64,000 nt of DNA from Arctopsyche grandis (Eukaryota; Arthropoda; Insecta; Trichoptera; Hydropsychidae). Of the stretch, positions 18,901-33,900 are shown piece by piece. The stretch covers positions 11,733,001 to 11,797,000 of the forward strand of contig NC_135364.1 in the NCBI RefSeq assembly GCF_051622035.1, written 5' to 3'. How positions within the stretch are numbered: position 1 is the stretch's first letter; each line of letters opens with the position of its first letter. The position numbers and the translations under genes were made by a program. The notes under the pieces were generated by a model. That model worked only from the letters and a program-made list of their open reading frames with translations, did no database searches and was not told the origin of the DNA.

Positions 18901-21900
18901 CACTCTATCCACTATGTCCACTACCCTTGTCATGCTTCTCACCCACGTGTTCCGCTTTCTGTCTTTCCTCGTTATGCCAAGCATACAGCGTTCCATACTT
19001 CTTTGAGTGCATTGGATTTTATTTAGCATCTTGGCGTTCAGTGTCCAGGTTTCACATCCATACGTCATCACTGGCAAAACGCATTGATCAAAGATCCTTT
19101 TCTTCAGGCAGAGTGGCATTTTTGATTTAAAAACAGCATTCATCCGTCCAAATGCACTCCATCCTAATTTCATATTCTTTATCTCTTCATCTTTACTACC
19201 AGATATGTCAATTATTTGACCTAGATATAAATAATTATTTACTACTTCTACTGGTTTATCATCTAAGGGGATGCCATCAGGCATGCAATAACTATTGAAC
19301 ATTAGTTTAGTCTTATCTACTTTAATTTTTAATCCTACTTTTCTACTTTCCCTGTCCAGCTGTCTTAGTCTGATAAGTAGGTCAGCTGAATCACGAGCTA
19401 CTAAAACTATATCGTCTGCGAACCGAAGGTGACTCAAGAAGTGACCATTGATGCTTACTCCGGCTGTATCCCAATCCAAGTTCCTGAAAACTCCCTCAAG
19501 CGCCGCATTGAATAACTTGGGCGAGATTGTATCTCCTTGTCTTACTCCTTTTCCTATGCTAAATCTATCTGTACCTGAAAAAATTTTAACCGAAGCTGTG
19601 GCATTATATATTGCAGCTAACAGTCCCACATAGTGTTCCGGCACTTCCTGTGTTTGTAGAGCGTTAAGTACTGCATTATGACTAACTGTATCGAAGGCTT
19701 TCTCATAATCGACGAAACCTAGGCACAATGGCCGTTGATATTCGTTGGCGCGCTCGATTAGTTCGCCAACTACTTGGAGGTGGTCCATTGTGCTGAAATT
19801 TGCCCTAAACCCTGCCTGCTCTATAGGTTGGTTCTCGTCGAGGATATTCTTCAGCCTTTCTGTAATAACCTTCGTGAAGAGCTTGTAGATCGCTGAAAGT
19901 AAACTGATGGGTCGGTAGTTCTTGATATCGCTTTTGTCGCCTTTTTTGTGTATTAAAATGATAGTTGCGTTATTCCATCCTTCTGGTATAGCTTGGTTCT
20001 GGATGCATTTGCTGAAAAGCCTAGCTAAGATATTAATTAGGGGGGGGGCCGCCACATTATGAACGTTTATTATGAGATTAGCCATGTTTAAGCAGTTTAT
20101 ATTACAAATATGGAGCGAAGCTTGAAGGGGCTGAAATATGAATATTAATATATGTATGTACATAAACAAAGTATACCCAACTCAGGAAGTAGCTACCCAC
20201 AAGTTACCACGAAAGTTATAGAGCTTCTATCGTATTAGTTATAGTTGAATACTGATTATAATAATCTACATTACCTGGCAATGAAGACGGAAAAGCCATT
20301 AGAGGAATAGCAACAGTGAAGCACAGCAATGCCGACAGTAGAAATCCGATCCACCAAGCTCCGATCCAGCCGTTGCTGATGGGTGTGAGGCCGAGGCTGA
20401 AAACGACGACAACATAAGATAGGCATCAAATATGACACTTGCGAAAAAATCATGGCAGTTGTATCTATGAACATCTAAAAGTGCAAGTCATGTGAGTGAT
20501 TATCGATAGCGACCCTACAGAGTGAGCGCACCAACCTCCGGATTCTGCGTGCTCGGATGATGCCGTTGTTACCGCGACGTGCTTAAATTCATAATGACAG
20601 GCTATTTATCATGATTAAATATCCCCGTCAACGTGCTTCGCCCACCCCTTCTCCGTGCCGAGCATAAAGAAATTGAATTTAAACTCACTTCGCCATAAAT
20701 TTCGCGAGTTTTCGCCGGCCGACATCTTTTAATTACGCGGAAAAACTGCGGTGGGGATTTCCGAGACGCGCCTCTACGACTAAAGTTTCCCCCCGAAACT
20801 TGTATATTTTACGAAACAAATTAAAGCTTTCCACAAAAATGTATCTCGGTTAAGCGGAGAAGTGTTACCTACGTGGGTACTTGCGCTATAACCAGAGGCA
20901 AAGTTCGGCACGTGGTTTAATTAAGGTCCACGTAGCAAGTACCCGAGGACTTGCGCGGATTACGGCAATCCATCATCTCGGCGACCTTTGTGTAGCCCTT
21001 GATAGGGGCGACAACGATCACATCCCACATACTCATTATAAGAATACGTCAATGACACCGAAATTTATTCGGAGGGTATGATTTATGGGTGCGCCCCATC
21101 CCTTTTTTGCATACGCGTTACTTTTGCAGAAAGTTTAATTATCCCATACGTGTTCTGGCGAATTTGTATCAAGTCACGTGTGTCATATCACTTTCACAAA
21201 TTGTTATTAGGTTTTTGAGCTCTTTTCCCTATTATGCTGTACATTAACATTAGAATAATATAATACTATGATGAGTAACAAAATTAAATTAAATTAAAAT
21301 TGTAAAATAAAAAATGATCAGTATATCAGTAGCTATTAAAATAGATATAAGATGTATTGTGGAGATAATTTAGTAATAATAAAAAGCATTTAAAAATCAA
21401 AAATATCACTTTCAGATTCGTGATTTTTTTTCATTCATGAAATAAGTTTTCTCATTTAAGGTGCTAAGATTCGGGGCCAATACGACTTTAAGAGGGCTGT
21501 ACACCCGAAACCTTGATTTTGTTGCCGTTCCTTTCTTCGATATATATATTGAGTGAATGTATATATTGGGTGAATGCGACAATATATATCAATATATATA
21601 TTGAGTGAATGTGACAGTTTCGCTTCTACCAGATAATACGTATTTTAAATCGTCAAAATCGAGGTTTCGTATTCTCCTATTTTCTCCTCCAAAACTGGAC
21701 CAATTTTTAAAAAAATTTCATCATCGGTATGAGAAAAATATTTTCTGTGCAACTATGTGCGTATTTTTTTAAAAATCGACCGTTAAATAAGCAAGTTGGA
21801 CTCTTTTCGTGGGTGTAAAAAAGAGGCGATTTTATAGGTGTTTGGCGGCTCCTAGCTCCTATAAAAAATAACTAATCAAAAAAATAAAACGATAGATGCA

Positions 21901-24900
21901 TCCCAATGGTGGATATCCATAGCATATTAAAAAATAATTTCTCTAGTGCCATAATTGAGGAAGGGAGAAGTGTAATACGTTTGTATGGACAAGGCGCTGG
22001 TGTCCAGCCCTCTTAATGGCTAGCAATGAGGATGAAATGGCGGAACTACTTCATAGACTAGAAATAGAGACTAAACGCCTGGGTCTAGAGATAAACAAAA
22101 ATAAAACAAAATTCCTTTTCGATACAAAGATTCGAGTCTCATAAAGTCCAATACTTTAAAAGACTATGACGAATTCAACGATTTTATCTACCTAGGTGCC
22201 TTGATCTCAATAGAAGGATGATGCAAATCGGAAATCCACAGAAAAATAGGAATGACGAAAATAGCGATGATCAGTCCGACAAATATATGGAAAAACCACT
22301 ATATAATGAGAAAAAGAAAATTCGTCTGGTGATCCCCATTGCATTGTATGGAGTCGAGATAGAATGGTTAAAAAGACAGAAAGCGCCATGTCAGATGCCT
22401 TGTAAATGTGGTATTGAAGGCGGATGCAAAGCATTCAATGGACCGCAAGACGCACGAACGTCTCCATCCTCGAAGGGTTGGCAGTTTCAGAGAGATTCTC
22501 CACAACATCTAGAAAAAGGATTCTTTTCTACTTTGGCCGTATTGTCAGGAATAATGTGGAGAGTCTCGAAAATCCGATAGTTACCGGAAAACTAAAGGAA
22601 ATTCGTGCAAGAGGATGATCTCCCATAGGATGGTCAGACCAAATTAAAGAACTGACAGGATCGTCTCTAAATGCGCCTTTCAACTTGGCACAGAACCGAG
22701 GGGAGTGGGGTGTATCATCCACCGGGTTCCAGATGATATCAATGACCACGACGCTCAGCATTATGCAAATGAGGAAGAAGAAGAACATACCCACAAGGAT
22801 GAAACATACATTTGTAAGTAATCTACATACATACACAGTATATCATGTTTATGGGAAATGATTTTAATGACAAAGTGCTTAAAAATAAATCATTAATCTG
22901 TGTGTATGATGGCTTCAAGATAGCCAGGTTTAGTTATAGTGGAATATTCGAGAATGTGACATTCTTCATATTCTTCTTTCTCGTTTTGCTCAATGCTGAG
23001 CGTCGTGGGCATTTTTTGTCATCTGGGATCGGGTGGATGATTTAAATGCAATGACGATCCCGTCAGTTCATTAATTTGGCCTGACCATCTTCTGGGAGAC
23101 CGTCCTCTCCAGCTTCTCGAGACTCCACATTCTTATATAGAAAAAAATATATAGAAAAAATGGGAAAGAGTCCTTTTTTTACATATTATAACGAGTCTCG
23201 CTTAAACTGCCAGCTCTTTGAGGATGGAGACCCTCGTACGTCTTGAGGTCCATGGAAAACGCAACATTCACCACCAACACCACATTTCAAAGAAATATAA
23301 TATATGCCTTTCTCTCTTACGGTATGCATAATAATAAATTCAGTTAAAAATAATACTAATTTGTCACAAATGTGTACATTATCATCAATTTAAAATATAA
23401 GTTTCCAGCAATATTTATATTTGGACCTCGGCAGGCATATTGAAAATATTTGATAGGTACGGGTAAACTTTGATTTCTTTAAAAAAAAACACAACACACT
23501 ACAAATAGTTCGCATATGTATATATGTATATGTGTTAGTACAGATAAAACCAATTGACAGACCACTTCTAATTTTTATATATTTATAATTATATTTTATT
23601 TAAAATATAAAATTTCATCCAAAAAAGACGCGTCAGAAGACAAATATAGAATCTGTATCAGCTATTTGTGATATTCGTACGTCGTATTTCGCTCCGAATA
23701 TAAAAGTTCGTACGATATATACGTAATTGATTACCTGATTGTTGATTGATGGCTACACAAGAAACGTTTTTGTCTATTAAGGCTCACCTAGTACCTATGT
23801 ACACACATACATATACATAAGGCGGGTGTGTCAACAAAATCAGCAAACAAAGGAGGATGGTTTCGGGGTAGATACCACTTTATCGACTTCCTGTGGACAC
23901 ACTCTCAAATCCCGCCGGCAATATTAAACAACTTGATGTCAATATTTAAAGCGAACTTATTAAATTTTTTATGTCCAAAGTTGTCCTCGCTTCTCTCCTC
24001 GTTAGAAAAGAGAGAAACGCCAGTTTTCTACAAAGAATTTCTTCATCACGTTATCTGATACGGAAACCAATGTCAATACAAAGTATTGCCAATTCCGAAC
24101 GACAATACACTTGTGACTGGAAATATCATTCAATTTATTTCAGTCGATGGAATATTAAAAAGATTTTCAAAGTTGCGTGTACATCCGATATGCAACTGGC
24201 AGGTTTCATTTACATTTTCTTCAAATATGGGATTCACCGTTATCGATCACTGTCAAACAAGGATAAAATATCACCGAAAACACTCCAGGGGGTGAGTTTT
24301 GGGATTGTGTACCATATATATGGACTAGGGGTACTGCGTTTTTTTCGCTTTTTCACGTACCACGTACCGCTCAATGTGTTTTCGCCCTTAGAGATATGAG
24401 TATATGTACATACATACATACATACATATGTAAGTTTATAATTAGACAATTATGTGTTTTGCGCTCTCTAACTAGTAAATATTGAAATCAATGCAAAATA
24501 CATATTTATAATCATCAAAATCAGCTGAAAGTAAAAAAAATATTTTTTTACTTGATTTTTTTTTGCCTCAATCAGGTAAAAGGTAGGCAAACAAACAAGC
24601 AGGCATTCTTATGTGTAGATTTGAAGCTGTTCATTTTATCTCACACACATTCACATACTTACTGTAACACAATAAGACGCAGTGGGGTTAAACGTATTGT
24701 TCAAACAAATCGAGGGGATGTATATTATCAGATTCGGTCGAGTTGCGAACGGCTCGACATTAGCCGAAGTATTATTGCGATCGGAGCTACTCTGGAAGAT
24801 GAATGTTTGGTGAAGTACACACCAGAAGGCTAGAAGTTAATATATTGCAGTTTGCTTTCGATAAAATGAAATGAGAGCCGAGATTGGATTGCGTGCACAT

Positions 24901-27900
24901 CTCCCTCCTCTCCGATATCAAACGCGAAAGGGAGAATATCTCGTCCTTTGTGTGCGCGACGAAAACATTCGAACTGCACTCCGCACAATCTCGGAAAAAT
25001 CGAACCGTTTCATAATAAGCCTTTTCCGTCCTCCCCCTATCTTTTGATACAGGAAAATTGAACGTCACATCTTACGTATCCCGAGTCGCAGATTAATCGA
25101 CGTTGTGGTATAATTTGCGTTCGCATTTTACTGTATGCAATTATTGAGTTTGTGGGTAATTTGTATATGAAAATCCTGAGTGCACATTAGTTCAATTAAG
25201 ACCTATCAAAAATTTATTTCTATTTATATTGAATTGTTGGTACTACATTTTGTATGCATACATATGTAAATAGATTATCTTAATGACTCTGAAAAAACAA
25301 TGTTGATGGCGATTGGAATCTATATGTATATATATATATATAAATGAATGTCTGTGTGTGTCTCGAATAGGCTCCTAAACCACTGAGCTGATTACGATGG
25401 AACTTTCAGGATTTGTTGTATGCATGTCCGGGACGATTACTGTGAAAAAAAACGGGGAAAAACGCGAATGGGTGTCATTTCAACGCAATAATTTCAAATG
25501 TGTTTTTCCTGCGTTTCTCCTATGTTTTTCCTGTGACAAATGGGAACGGGAACGAGAACGGGAAAGGGAGCGGGAACGGGAACGGGAATTGCATGCGTTA
25601 TTGTGGTATTGCAACGCATGCCGCTTTCAGCTAGTATTATATAAATGCTTTTAAAAAGCATTCAAATAATTTAAATTTTTTCCAATTGTCTCCAACTCTT
25701 TTTTTTAAATACAGTAATATTATTACTAACACTTGCTGCACTGTGATGGATAGCAAGTGACCCGGATTTATATTTTATTTTATTTCTCCAAATATACTGA
25801 ATGAAGGGCTTCATATTTTATGTATTTCTCACCAAAACCTCTATGATTCGAATTATGTCATTACGCTATCCGCTTTGGAATGACGGTTCTGCTTCAGCGC
25901 TATTTTTTTTTATTACTTGCACTTATTTTATATTATTCGACGTCAAATAAAATAATTAATACAATAATTAACTGCCCAGATTTTGCATTATTTTAACTTA
26001 AAACTCACATTTTTAACTGAAGGCTTGGCGTCCAGCACAGTGGTTAACGCATTTTCAGCACAGTAAGACAAGCATTAATCAACACTTTTATTCTTAAAAT
26101 GAAAATATTTTAGTAAAACAATAAATAGTCTGTATTTAAATGGTCAGTTTTTCATCAATAAATGAAATAAGTTGTCAGTAATAAATCAAAATGGTCAGTT
26201 AGTATTATAAACGGTCTGTATCAATTGGTCAGTATGTTTGTAGTCGGTTGGAAAATTAAATGGTCTGTTAATAAATTAATCAGTAATTCAAAAGACGGAC
26301 ACCCACATGAACAGCGCGATGTTGTGTCTTTAAGATAACCAGAAAACATGAAAACAAAAATCAAATAACTACGATTTGATTGAATTAAATATTATTTGAA
26401 AAGGGCTTCAAGCTAAAAAAATAAGATACAAATATCTAATTATTTGACAGTATTAAAAACAACATACAAGGAAATACCAAAATTAGTCTTGGTCACGTAA
26501 AGCAGTTTTGTTTGGACCATATAGAGATACTAGAATCAGAGAATTCGGCACATTTGGTGTCTTACAAGGTAAAATATTGTTTTCTACTGACCGTTTAATT
26601 TATTTTACTGACCACTTTTGTGAATATGTACTAACTTATGTACATACTAATCATTTTTTTATTTAGTTACAGGCCGTTATTTTGTTAAAATTTGTTGCCA
26701 TAGCAAACCTTGTAATTTTTTTTAATGAGATACCACGTATCAATAATAATAAATGAACTAGGGAATTTATTAAAAATAATATAATAATTTAATGTGTATT
26801 TTTCCAGGACTAAATAATTAAGTAGGTTATTCGTCTAAGAAATGAAGTTAGTATAGGACTCTACTCTATACAGTATACATATGTATGTATCAAATAATTC
26901 GATAAATTTAAAAATATCCAAATAACTACATAAAAAATATTACTTTGTAATAAATTAGTTGACATGATGCTACTTTGCAAATTTTTTTCCTACTTAATTA
27001 TAATATGTAAAAGCTATAAGGAATATATTTATGATACATAAGTTTACATCCCTGAGAGTGTAGGAATATGAGACCGCTGTTGAATTCATTTCTGGAAAAA
27101 GCACGTAACTAATAATATCTGGGGGGTGAGTATCGCGGCGTGCAAAAATTGATGGTTTCTCGCGTGAAATAGCTGCGAGACGTGACCATGGATATTTGCC
27201 CGGAAAATTGTGGGTTCGATTGTAAATTTCGCACTTTCCGCAAACACCAATTGAAAGTCTTATCATTGAACGCGGCGTACGTACGAAGTTTATGTGGCAT
27301 GAATTTTCTTCGTGCACAAAAACTACATACATACGTATGTATGTATTTCTGCCAGCGCGCATTGTACGGACTATATGTACAATATTGTGACAGCCCAGAA
27401 AATGCGTGTAATGGAGGAATAAAATACGATCTGGTCAGCAAAAGCTAATTACACCTAAAGGCAATACTCTTAATTAATATTTCAAACAGATAGGGACAAA
27501 TGCGATTCGCTTAATTCTCTTTTGTGAAATTCTATTGCGTTAGTTCTTCTTGAGCATCTTTGAAAATTTGGAAAAATCTAGTGATCAAAATTGCCTATAC
27601 ATGTAAACATTTTTCGGCAAACAAATCTTTCACAGGATATTTGGCTACGATATTTGCCGTACTTTCAAAACCCTCAACTTAATATTTGTTCGAAAAAAAA
27701 TGTATTCAAACAAACTTTAATGAAATTTTGAGTCCTTAAAAGACAACGAATATACATAACTAAAACCACTCATACGATTTTATTATGTTATGACATTATA
27801 TGTTATCAATGAAATAGATAATCTCTGAGAAACTGCCAAAAAATAATCCTATGATATGTAGAATCGTCACTCTGACGATTTAAGGTCCGTTTATATTATA

Positions 27901-30900
27901 CATCACTGCACGTCAACAGCTCGGAACAACACTGCACGAAAAAGACTACTTCAATTCATACGATACAACATCGCCCGTTTTCGACACATTCATACTTGTT
28001 TTGGGCACGAGCAAGACAAAATCGGCTTACATATACATACAATAGAGAGCGTGACGATACGGTTTAGTATTGCTTGCGTCAATATTCACAATATGACGTT
28101 ACCGAAAATTTTCATATGCACATGGCAACACTTTCGTTAGTACGGGTGCACTCGCCACTATGACGTTACGTCATGCGTGAATATTTCCATAATGGCAAAA
28201 GGAAACCGGTTCAGCTTGATACGCTTCGGTGACATGTATTACTGTATAGTATGAATATAGGTATTGTGTTGGTTACTACTGTTACGGATACGTCTTTTAC
28301 ATGTTACTGAACATATGAATGTGCCAATATAGAATGTACTAAGGAATATTTTTCGTATTGCTGTTTACTTGTCGACTTGAACTGTACTAGTATAAACGAA
28401 CCTTAAATAGGAGATGGAGAAATGGCGTAAAACTCTTATGAGATTTCAAAGCTGTTACAAAAGAAATATTCTTACATACATACATACATGCCCGCCTTCA
28501 GCCTCGAAAAATAATCATTAGAAAATTATATTTTTATAAAAACATCATAACCTTCAGTGACTTGCAGTCCACCTTGTATGAAAATATAAAATGTCTTCTG
28601 AATCGAATAAGCGGGATTAATTAAAGCTTTCATATTTCTACGTTTATCCGTCCACCCCTGCAAACACCCCTCATCATCCAATCACCTGCAATAGAAGACC
28701 CGTCCGAATTCCTTTTCTACGGTTCGTTCGTTTTATTTTTACATAGCAATACCGGTAGGTACGTACGTATAGCGACCATGAGTTTTAATTAACTCTCATC
28801 CCTTCGGTAACGAAAAAATATATTAACGAAGTACACTGTAGTCGTGGAAACGTTTCCAGTCGAATGGAGACAATCTATGTACATATAAACCACCCCTTCT
28901 ACTACCTGCTTCTGTGAGAGCGATGCCCTTTAAATTTTATTTTATTTCACATTTATTTATTATAGACGTAATTAATCACTCGCATTTAATCACAAATATG
29001 ATTGTTTCGTACGTAATTAAACTCAAGATATTCTTATTTCTATATTGTCTACTTGAATCGTGTTTATTTAGAGCACAATGTAATCGTGTGGCCTGATGTA
29101 TGTACATACATAAACTCAAACAAAGATAAGACAATACAGAATTCCAAAATATTGCACTCCGTTCTTATGAAACTGGAATAAAATTTTAAATCCTTTTACA
29201 TAATGGCGCTTTAGGAATTCCTGTTATGCCACAATGGTCTGTTTAGAATAAAATAAATAAATAATCGAGAGATAATTTAAATTCGATAGCAATACATCAT
29301 CCGTTGAATAAAACATCGTTGAAAACAACAACAACGAGTTTTCATCATTTTTAACTGCCGTCGAATGAAAACGTCAACAAAATTGGATTCCTCGGAAGAA
29401 AAACAAACTTATCGTTCGAAAAGGAAATTTTCCAAATCAGAGAGCATTCAGTCTGTCGTTAAGAAGGGACACTTTCGGAATATGCAGACCGACATGACAA
29501 CGTGTATATATGTATATATCTATATACGTACATACATACATATATACCGGAACAAATAGGGGATGTCAATCTGATCATATTTCTTCGAAGTGAACGTGTA
29601 ACTTTCATAATAAAATTCTTATTAGATGGGGTCCTCAGAGAGTCAGTAGAATACATTTATATATAATATACTCGTATATGAGATGTAATTTAATCTTATA
29701 TTCGTCCGAAAATAAAGTCCGTATTTGGCAACATCGTAATATATCATGGTATATGACGTCAAATTAACGTTGAATTTGAAATAAATTCAACAACAATACA
29801 TATAGTATTAATGCTGAAAATAGTCGTCCCCTATCTTCATACTTTTTTAATGTTTTTATATTTTTAACTTTGCATTAATTACTCACGAACATAAATTTTA
29901 TTTATCTTTTACATTGAATATATTAAAGAACTTCTTTGCATTTATTTATTACCATGGTGTAATGACGGGATTGCCACCAAGTCGACACCTTTAGTCAACT
30001 TTGTACATACATATGTATGTACTATATATGTATGTAGATATATAAATTTATAATATTATTATAAATTTGAAATTAAATTCAAATAATGGTGACAAATGAA
30101 GGTAGGTGGGCAATTTGGTAGGAACCGTTTCAACAACGAAAACAGACAAGTTTGCAAACTTTTGGAAAAATTGAGGAAAAGATTTAATTTGAGTCACATA
30201 CATATATACAAGGCCTGCCCAGCAACACCGGATCAGGGATTGAATCCATGAACCTTCAGTGGTTCGCATCATATGTACGCTAACCACAGATATTTTGATA
30301 GTTAAATTTGAAAAAAACATTTTTTTAACCATTTAATTAATAAGGTAAAAAATTATACTATGAAAATCTTCATGGGGTAAAAACGTGTCTAATACGATAT
30401 TTTTTCACCATCGTAATGGCGGATGACACTTCCACTTATATTTATGACCAAAATGAGCAAAACAGCAAAGTATGAAAACGATCGGATAATAGCCAAAAAT
30501 TTTCCTTAATAGTGATCGTAAGTGAAAGTAATAAGAGGTTAGTAAAAATGAGAATCAAGTTCTTAGGATACTATCTAATTATTCGATATAAATAAATATT
30601 TCAAATATGACTGTTTCATTTGGTTTCATCGGTTGGAAATTGCATTCGAATGTAAAGAATTGTGAAGAACTTTCGTGAAAAGTTAAATGACGATATTCCC
30701 TACTTTGAATATGATATGAAACTTCCTTTTTCATCGTATAACTAAAAAAAGCTTTGGAATCTGTGGAATGTTTGTATATACAATGTTTGTATATGGCTCA
30801 TAGTGATATGAAGTTTGACCAATCTTGTTATAAAACATCTTTTGTAACATATGTATGTATATTGTCATAATATTAATATATAATATACATAATACATAGG

Positions 30901-33900
30901 CGTGAATGGGAAATATGTATAAATATACATATGTATATCCCAGGTATGTCTGCGAGGCGACTGACCTTTTTTCGACATATTGAATGAAAATATTAGTGAA
31001 GCAGGACTGAGAGGACAATGTATGTATATGTATTCTAGGGTCCTCCTGAAGGGATTTAACATCCAGAGTGTTGATTAGCAGCACAAATGCCACGACACGA
31101 ACGTCCCTTTATCTGGCGGGTGCAGTGGCGTGGGACACGAAACGGCTGCTCTTCAACAACACAAACCCTTGTCCTACCTCGCCAGCCTTATCCCAACTAT
31201 AATAGCCACACCACGGGAAATTTGGGCTTCAACCTAAGACTCTCAAATATATTATATCCGACTCCACAGTTCGTTCGAATCGTTGCATATTCAACAGTCG
31301 CAGAATTTGAATATCACTCGCGATCGACGACTATAACAATTTGTACTGCTATGCGATAAAAATATATCGTGTGAATAATGTGGAATAGTATTACAGTTGA
31401 ATATCAATATGTAGCATGCGTATCAAATTGAACGAAATTTAATTTGATGAAAAAAAGTAGTTCAATGTTAAGTAGTACTCACTCATTTGGATTAACGAAA
31501 AGAAAGTCAGCATAGATCTGTAAAAATTGACCACCGACGATGTATCCAACTGCTGGTCCGATGACGGACATCGTATAAAAGATTCCTGTAAAAAAATTAA
31601 AGCAAAATAATTAGGGGTTGCATTTATATAAAATAAATTGATTTTATTAAAAACTTAAATTAGAAGTTCAACTTCAACTACATCTAATCTTTTTAACTGA
31701 TTAAATACCACCATGCATAAAGAAAAAGATCTTCGATCAATTTTTTTTGTCAGTGATAATAACAGATGGATGCGAAACTTGGGCATTGAACACCGGAATG
31801 CTGCATAAAGTCCAATGCACCTAAAGTAGTATGGAACGCCATATATTCGGCATAACGAGAAGAGATAGAAAATGGAATACGTAGATGAAAAGTATGAAAA
31901 GGGTAGTTGATATAGTGGAGAGAGTGAAGAGATTGAAAGGCGGCTCACGTAGCTAGAAAAATGAACAGAAGAAGTACTCGAATTTTACCCGAGAGAACGT
32001 AAAGGTACAGACACACAGAGTTGTACCCAGCACGTGTTTTTTTAGATAGTTTTACACACGCAAAAAAGGCGCTAGCACGCCTAATCTACATATGTATACC
32101 ATCGCGATCCTTGGCAAAACTCACCCTCTGGAGTATTTTCGGTGATATTTTATCCTTGTATTGACATTGTCGATCAATACCTCTTTAATTCACTTGAACA
32201 AAGTTAACATAGTGTACTACAATCAAAAACATTGTATGTACATATATAAAAAAGCCAGGTAAAATAAAAACACAATAAAAGAGGGGTGGGCTTCATGGAG
32301 CACGGCTACACTTTTAATCCCGGAATTATGATGCGATGCGCGCGCGAACTTGAACTGTGCATTTTGTCGAGGCATCACATAGCACACATATGTACTCGTA
32401 CCGGTATGTTCGTTAAGGTCGACCCATTCGCTGGGAGAAAAAAATTGTGTTGAACATAAAAAAAGAGGTCCTAAGCCTTCTCAGCGATGAATGGTCACGG
32501 AACATTGGCGCGCCATTGAAGCTGTGGCCCCGCAGAGGGCCGGAGCCCCATTCAAGCGCCCACTTAGACATTCCGGCTCACAATACCCTCACTGCTGAAA
32601 CCGCTGGAGAGGCCTCTCACATGCCTCGCCTCCTCTGTACCACACGTGTGTGCCCTTCCAGCCGACATTATATCATAAAAACCGATCTGAGGCACTTTTC
32701 CCACGACAAAGAATCGACGATTCATCTTTTGAAGAATCAATTTCGAGACTTTGTGATTGATGTATCGATTTACTGCTATACAGTCTGAACCTAAGTGTTT
32801 TATTTATAGTTTTGGACCTTTGTGGCATTACAGGAAGAACCCATTGCGCCACAATGGCCTACATAAGAAAACAAGAGAGAAAAAAACATACATAGAAATA
32901 AAAGGCAAATGCAGAAAAATACGATAAAAAAAAACAAAAGAAAAATAGTACATAAAAATGTACATAAGGAAAATAATTAGGATGTGATCAACCCATGACT
33001 TTATCTATGTATTTGAGGAATATAAGAAGGTAACAAAACAAAAATCGATAATTAAACATACATACACATTCACACGTACGGGTTATGAGAGCATTTCCTA
33101 TTCAAATTGAGACAAAACGTCTACTTCTGGTTTGCGGATTTTGACCAAAACCTTATCAGTCTAAGTTAGTACATAAAAAATACCGGTTTCCGTGACGAGC
33201 CGGAATGTGAAATTACCGAAAACGCAAATATCGGAAGGCAAAGATCGAAAATCGAAAGATCTTAAGTCTAAAGATAAAAAAAGGGTGCATGGTAAACGGT
33301 ACATACTCACTTAATTTGCGCGAGCAGGATACAACAGGAACAAGAGGAACAGGCTTTTCCTCCCTTATTAATGTGCGCGCGCAGAATACGGGAGGAAAAG
33401 CCTGTTCCTCTTGTTCCTGTTGTTCCTGTTGTATCTTATGAGACCGGTATTATACATATGTAAATTTTCAGCTTGACGCGTTCAGTGGTATGGAAAGAAT
33501 CATGGTCACAAAATTTATGACTTTTCTAAGAGGAAAAAATCCCACTTTTCTAAGAAGAAAAATTGAACAAGAGTAAACTGCCACTTTCGGTTGACGGATG
33601 CTTACCAAATTTTATACATAACTTACTCCATTAAGCTTAAAGTTATAGATATAAAATTTTAATTCAAAAAACCGAAAGGTTTCTGAGAAAAACATAAAAA
33701 ACCTATATTCTCTAGAGTAACAGTATTATCGGGTATAGGTAAAAATATTAATTATATCAAAAAATATTAAGGTATAAAATTTATAATTTCTATTACATGT
33801 AAAAAAAGTCTAATTGGTTTAGCGGTTTGAGAGATAATTGGATTCAAAAACTTAAAAAAAGAGAACAACTACATATAAGAAGAGGTAAAAATTCCGGCCA

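Noticed and set aside
25550..25590. GGGAAC repeats considered as a separate satellite or CRISPR-like array
   Set aside because: They are internal to a Helitron family and have no spacers.
32447..32788. 113-codon plus-strand frame in a GC-rich patch
   Set aside because: No recognisable family, no splice context and located in an Oatp intron.
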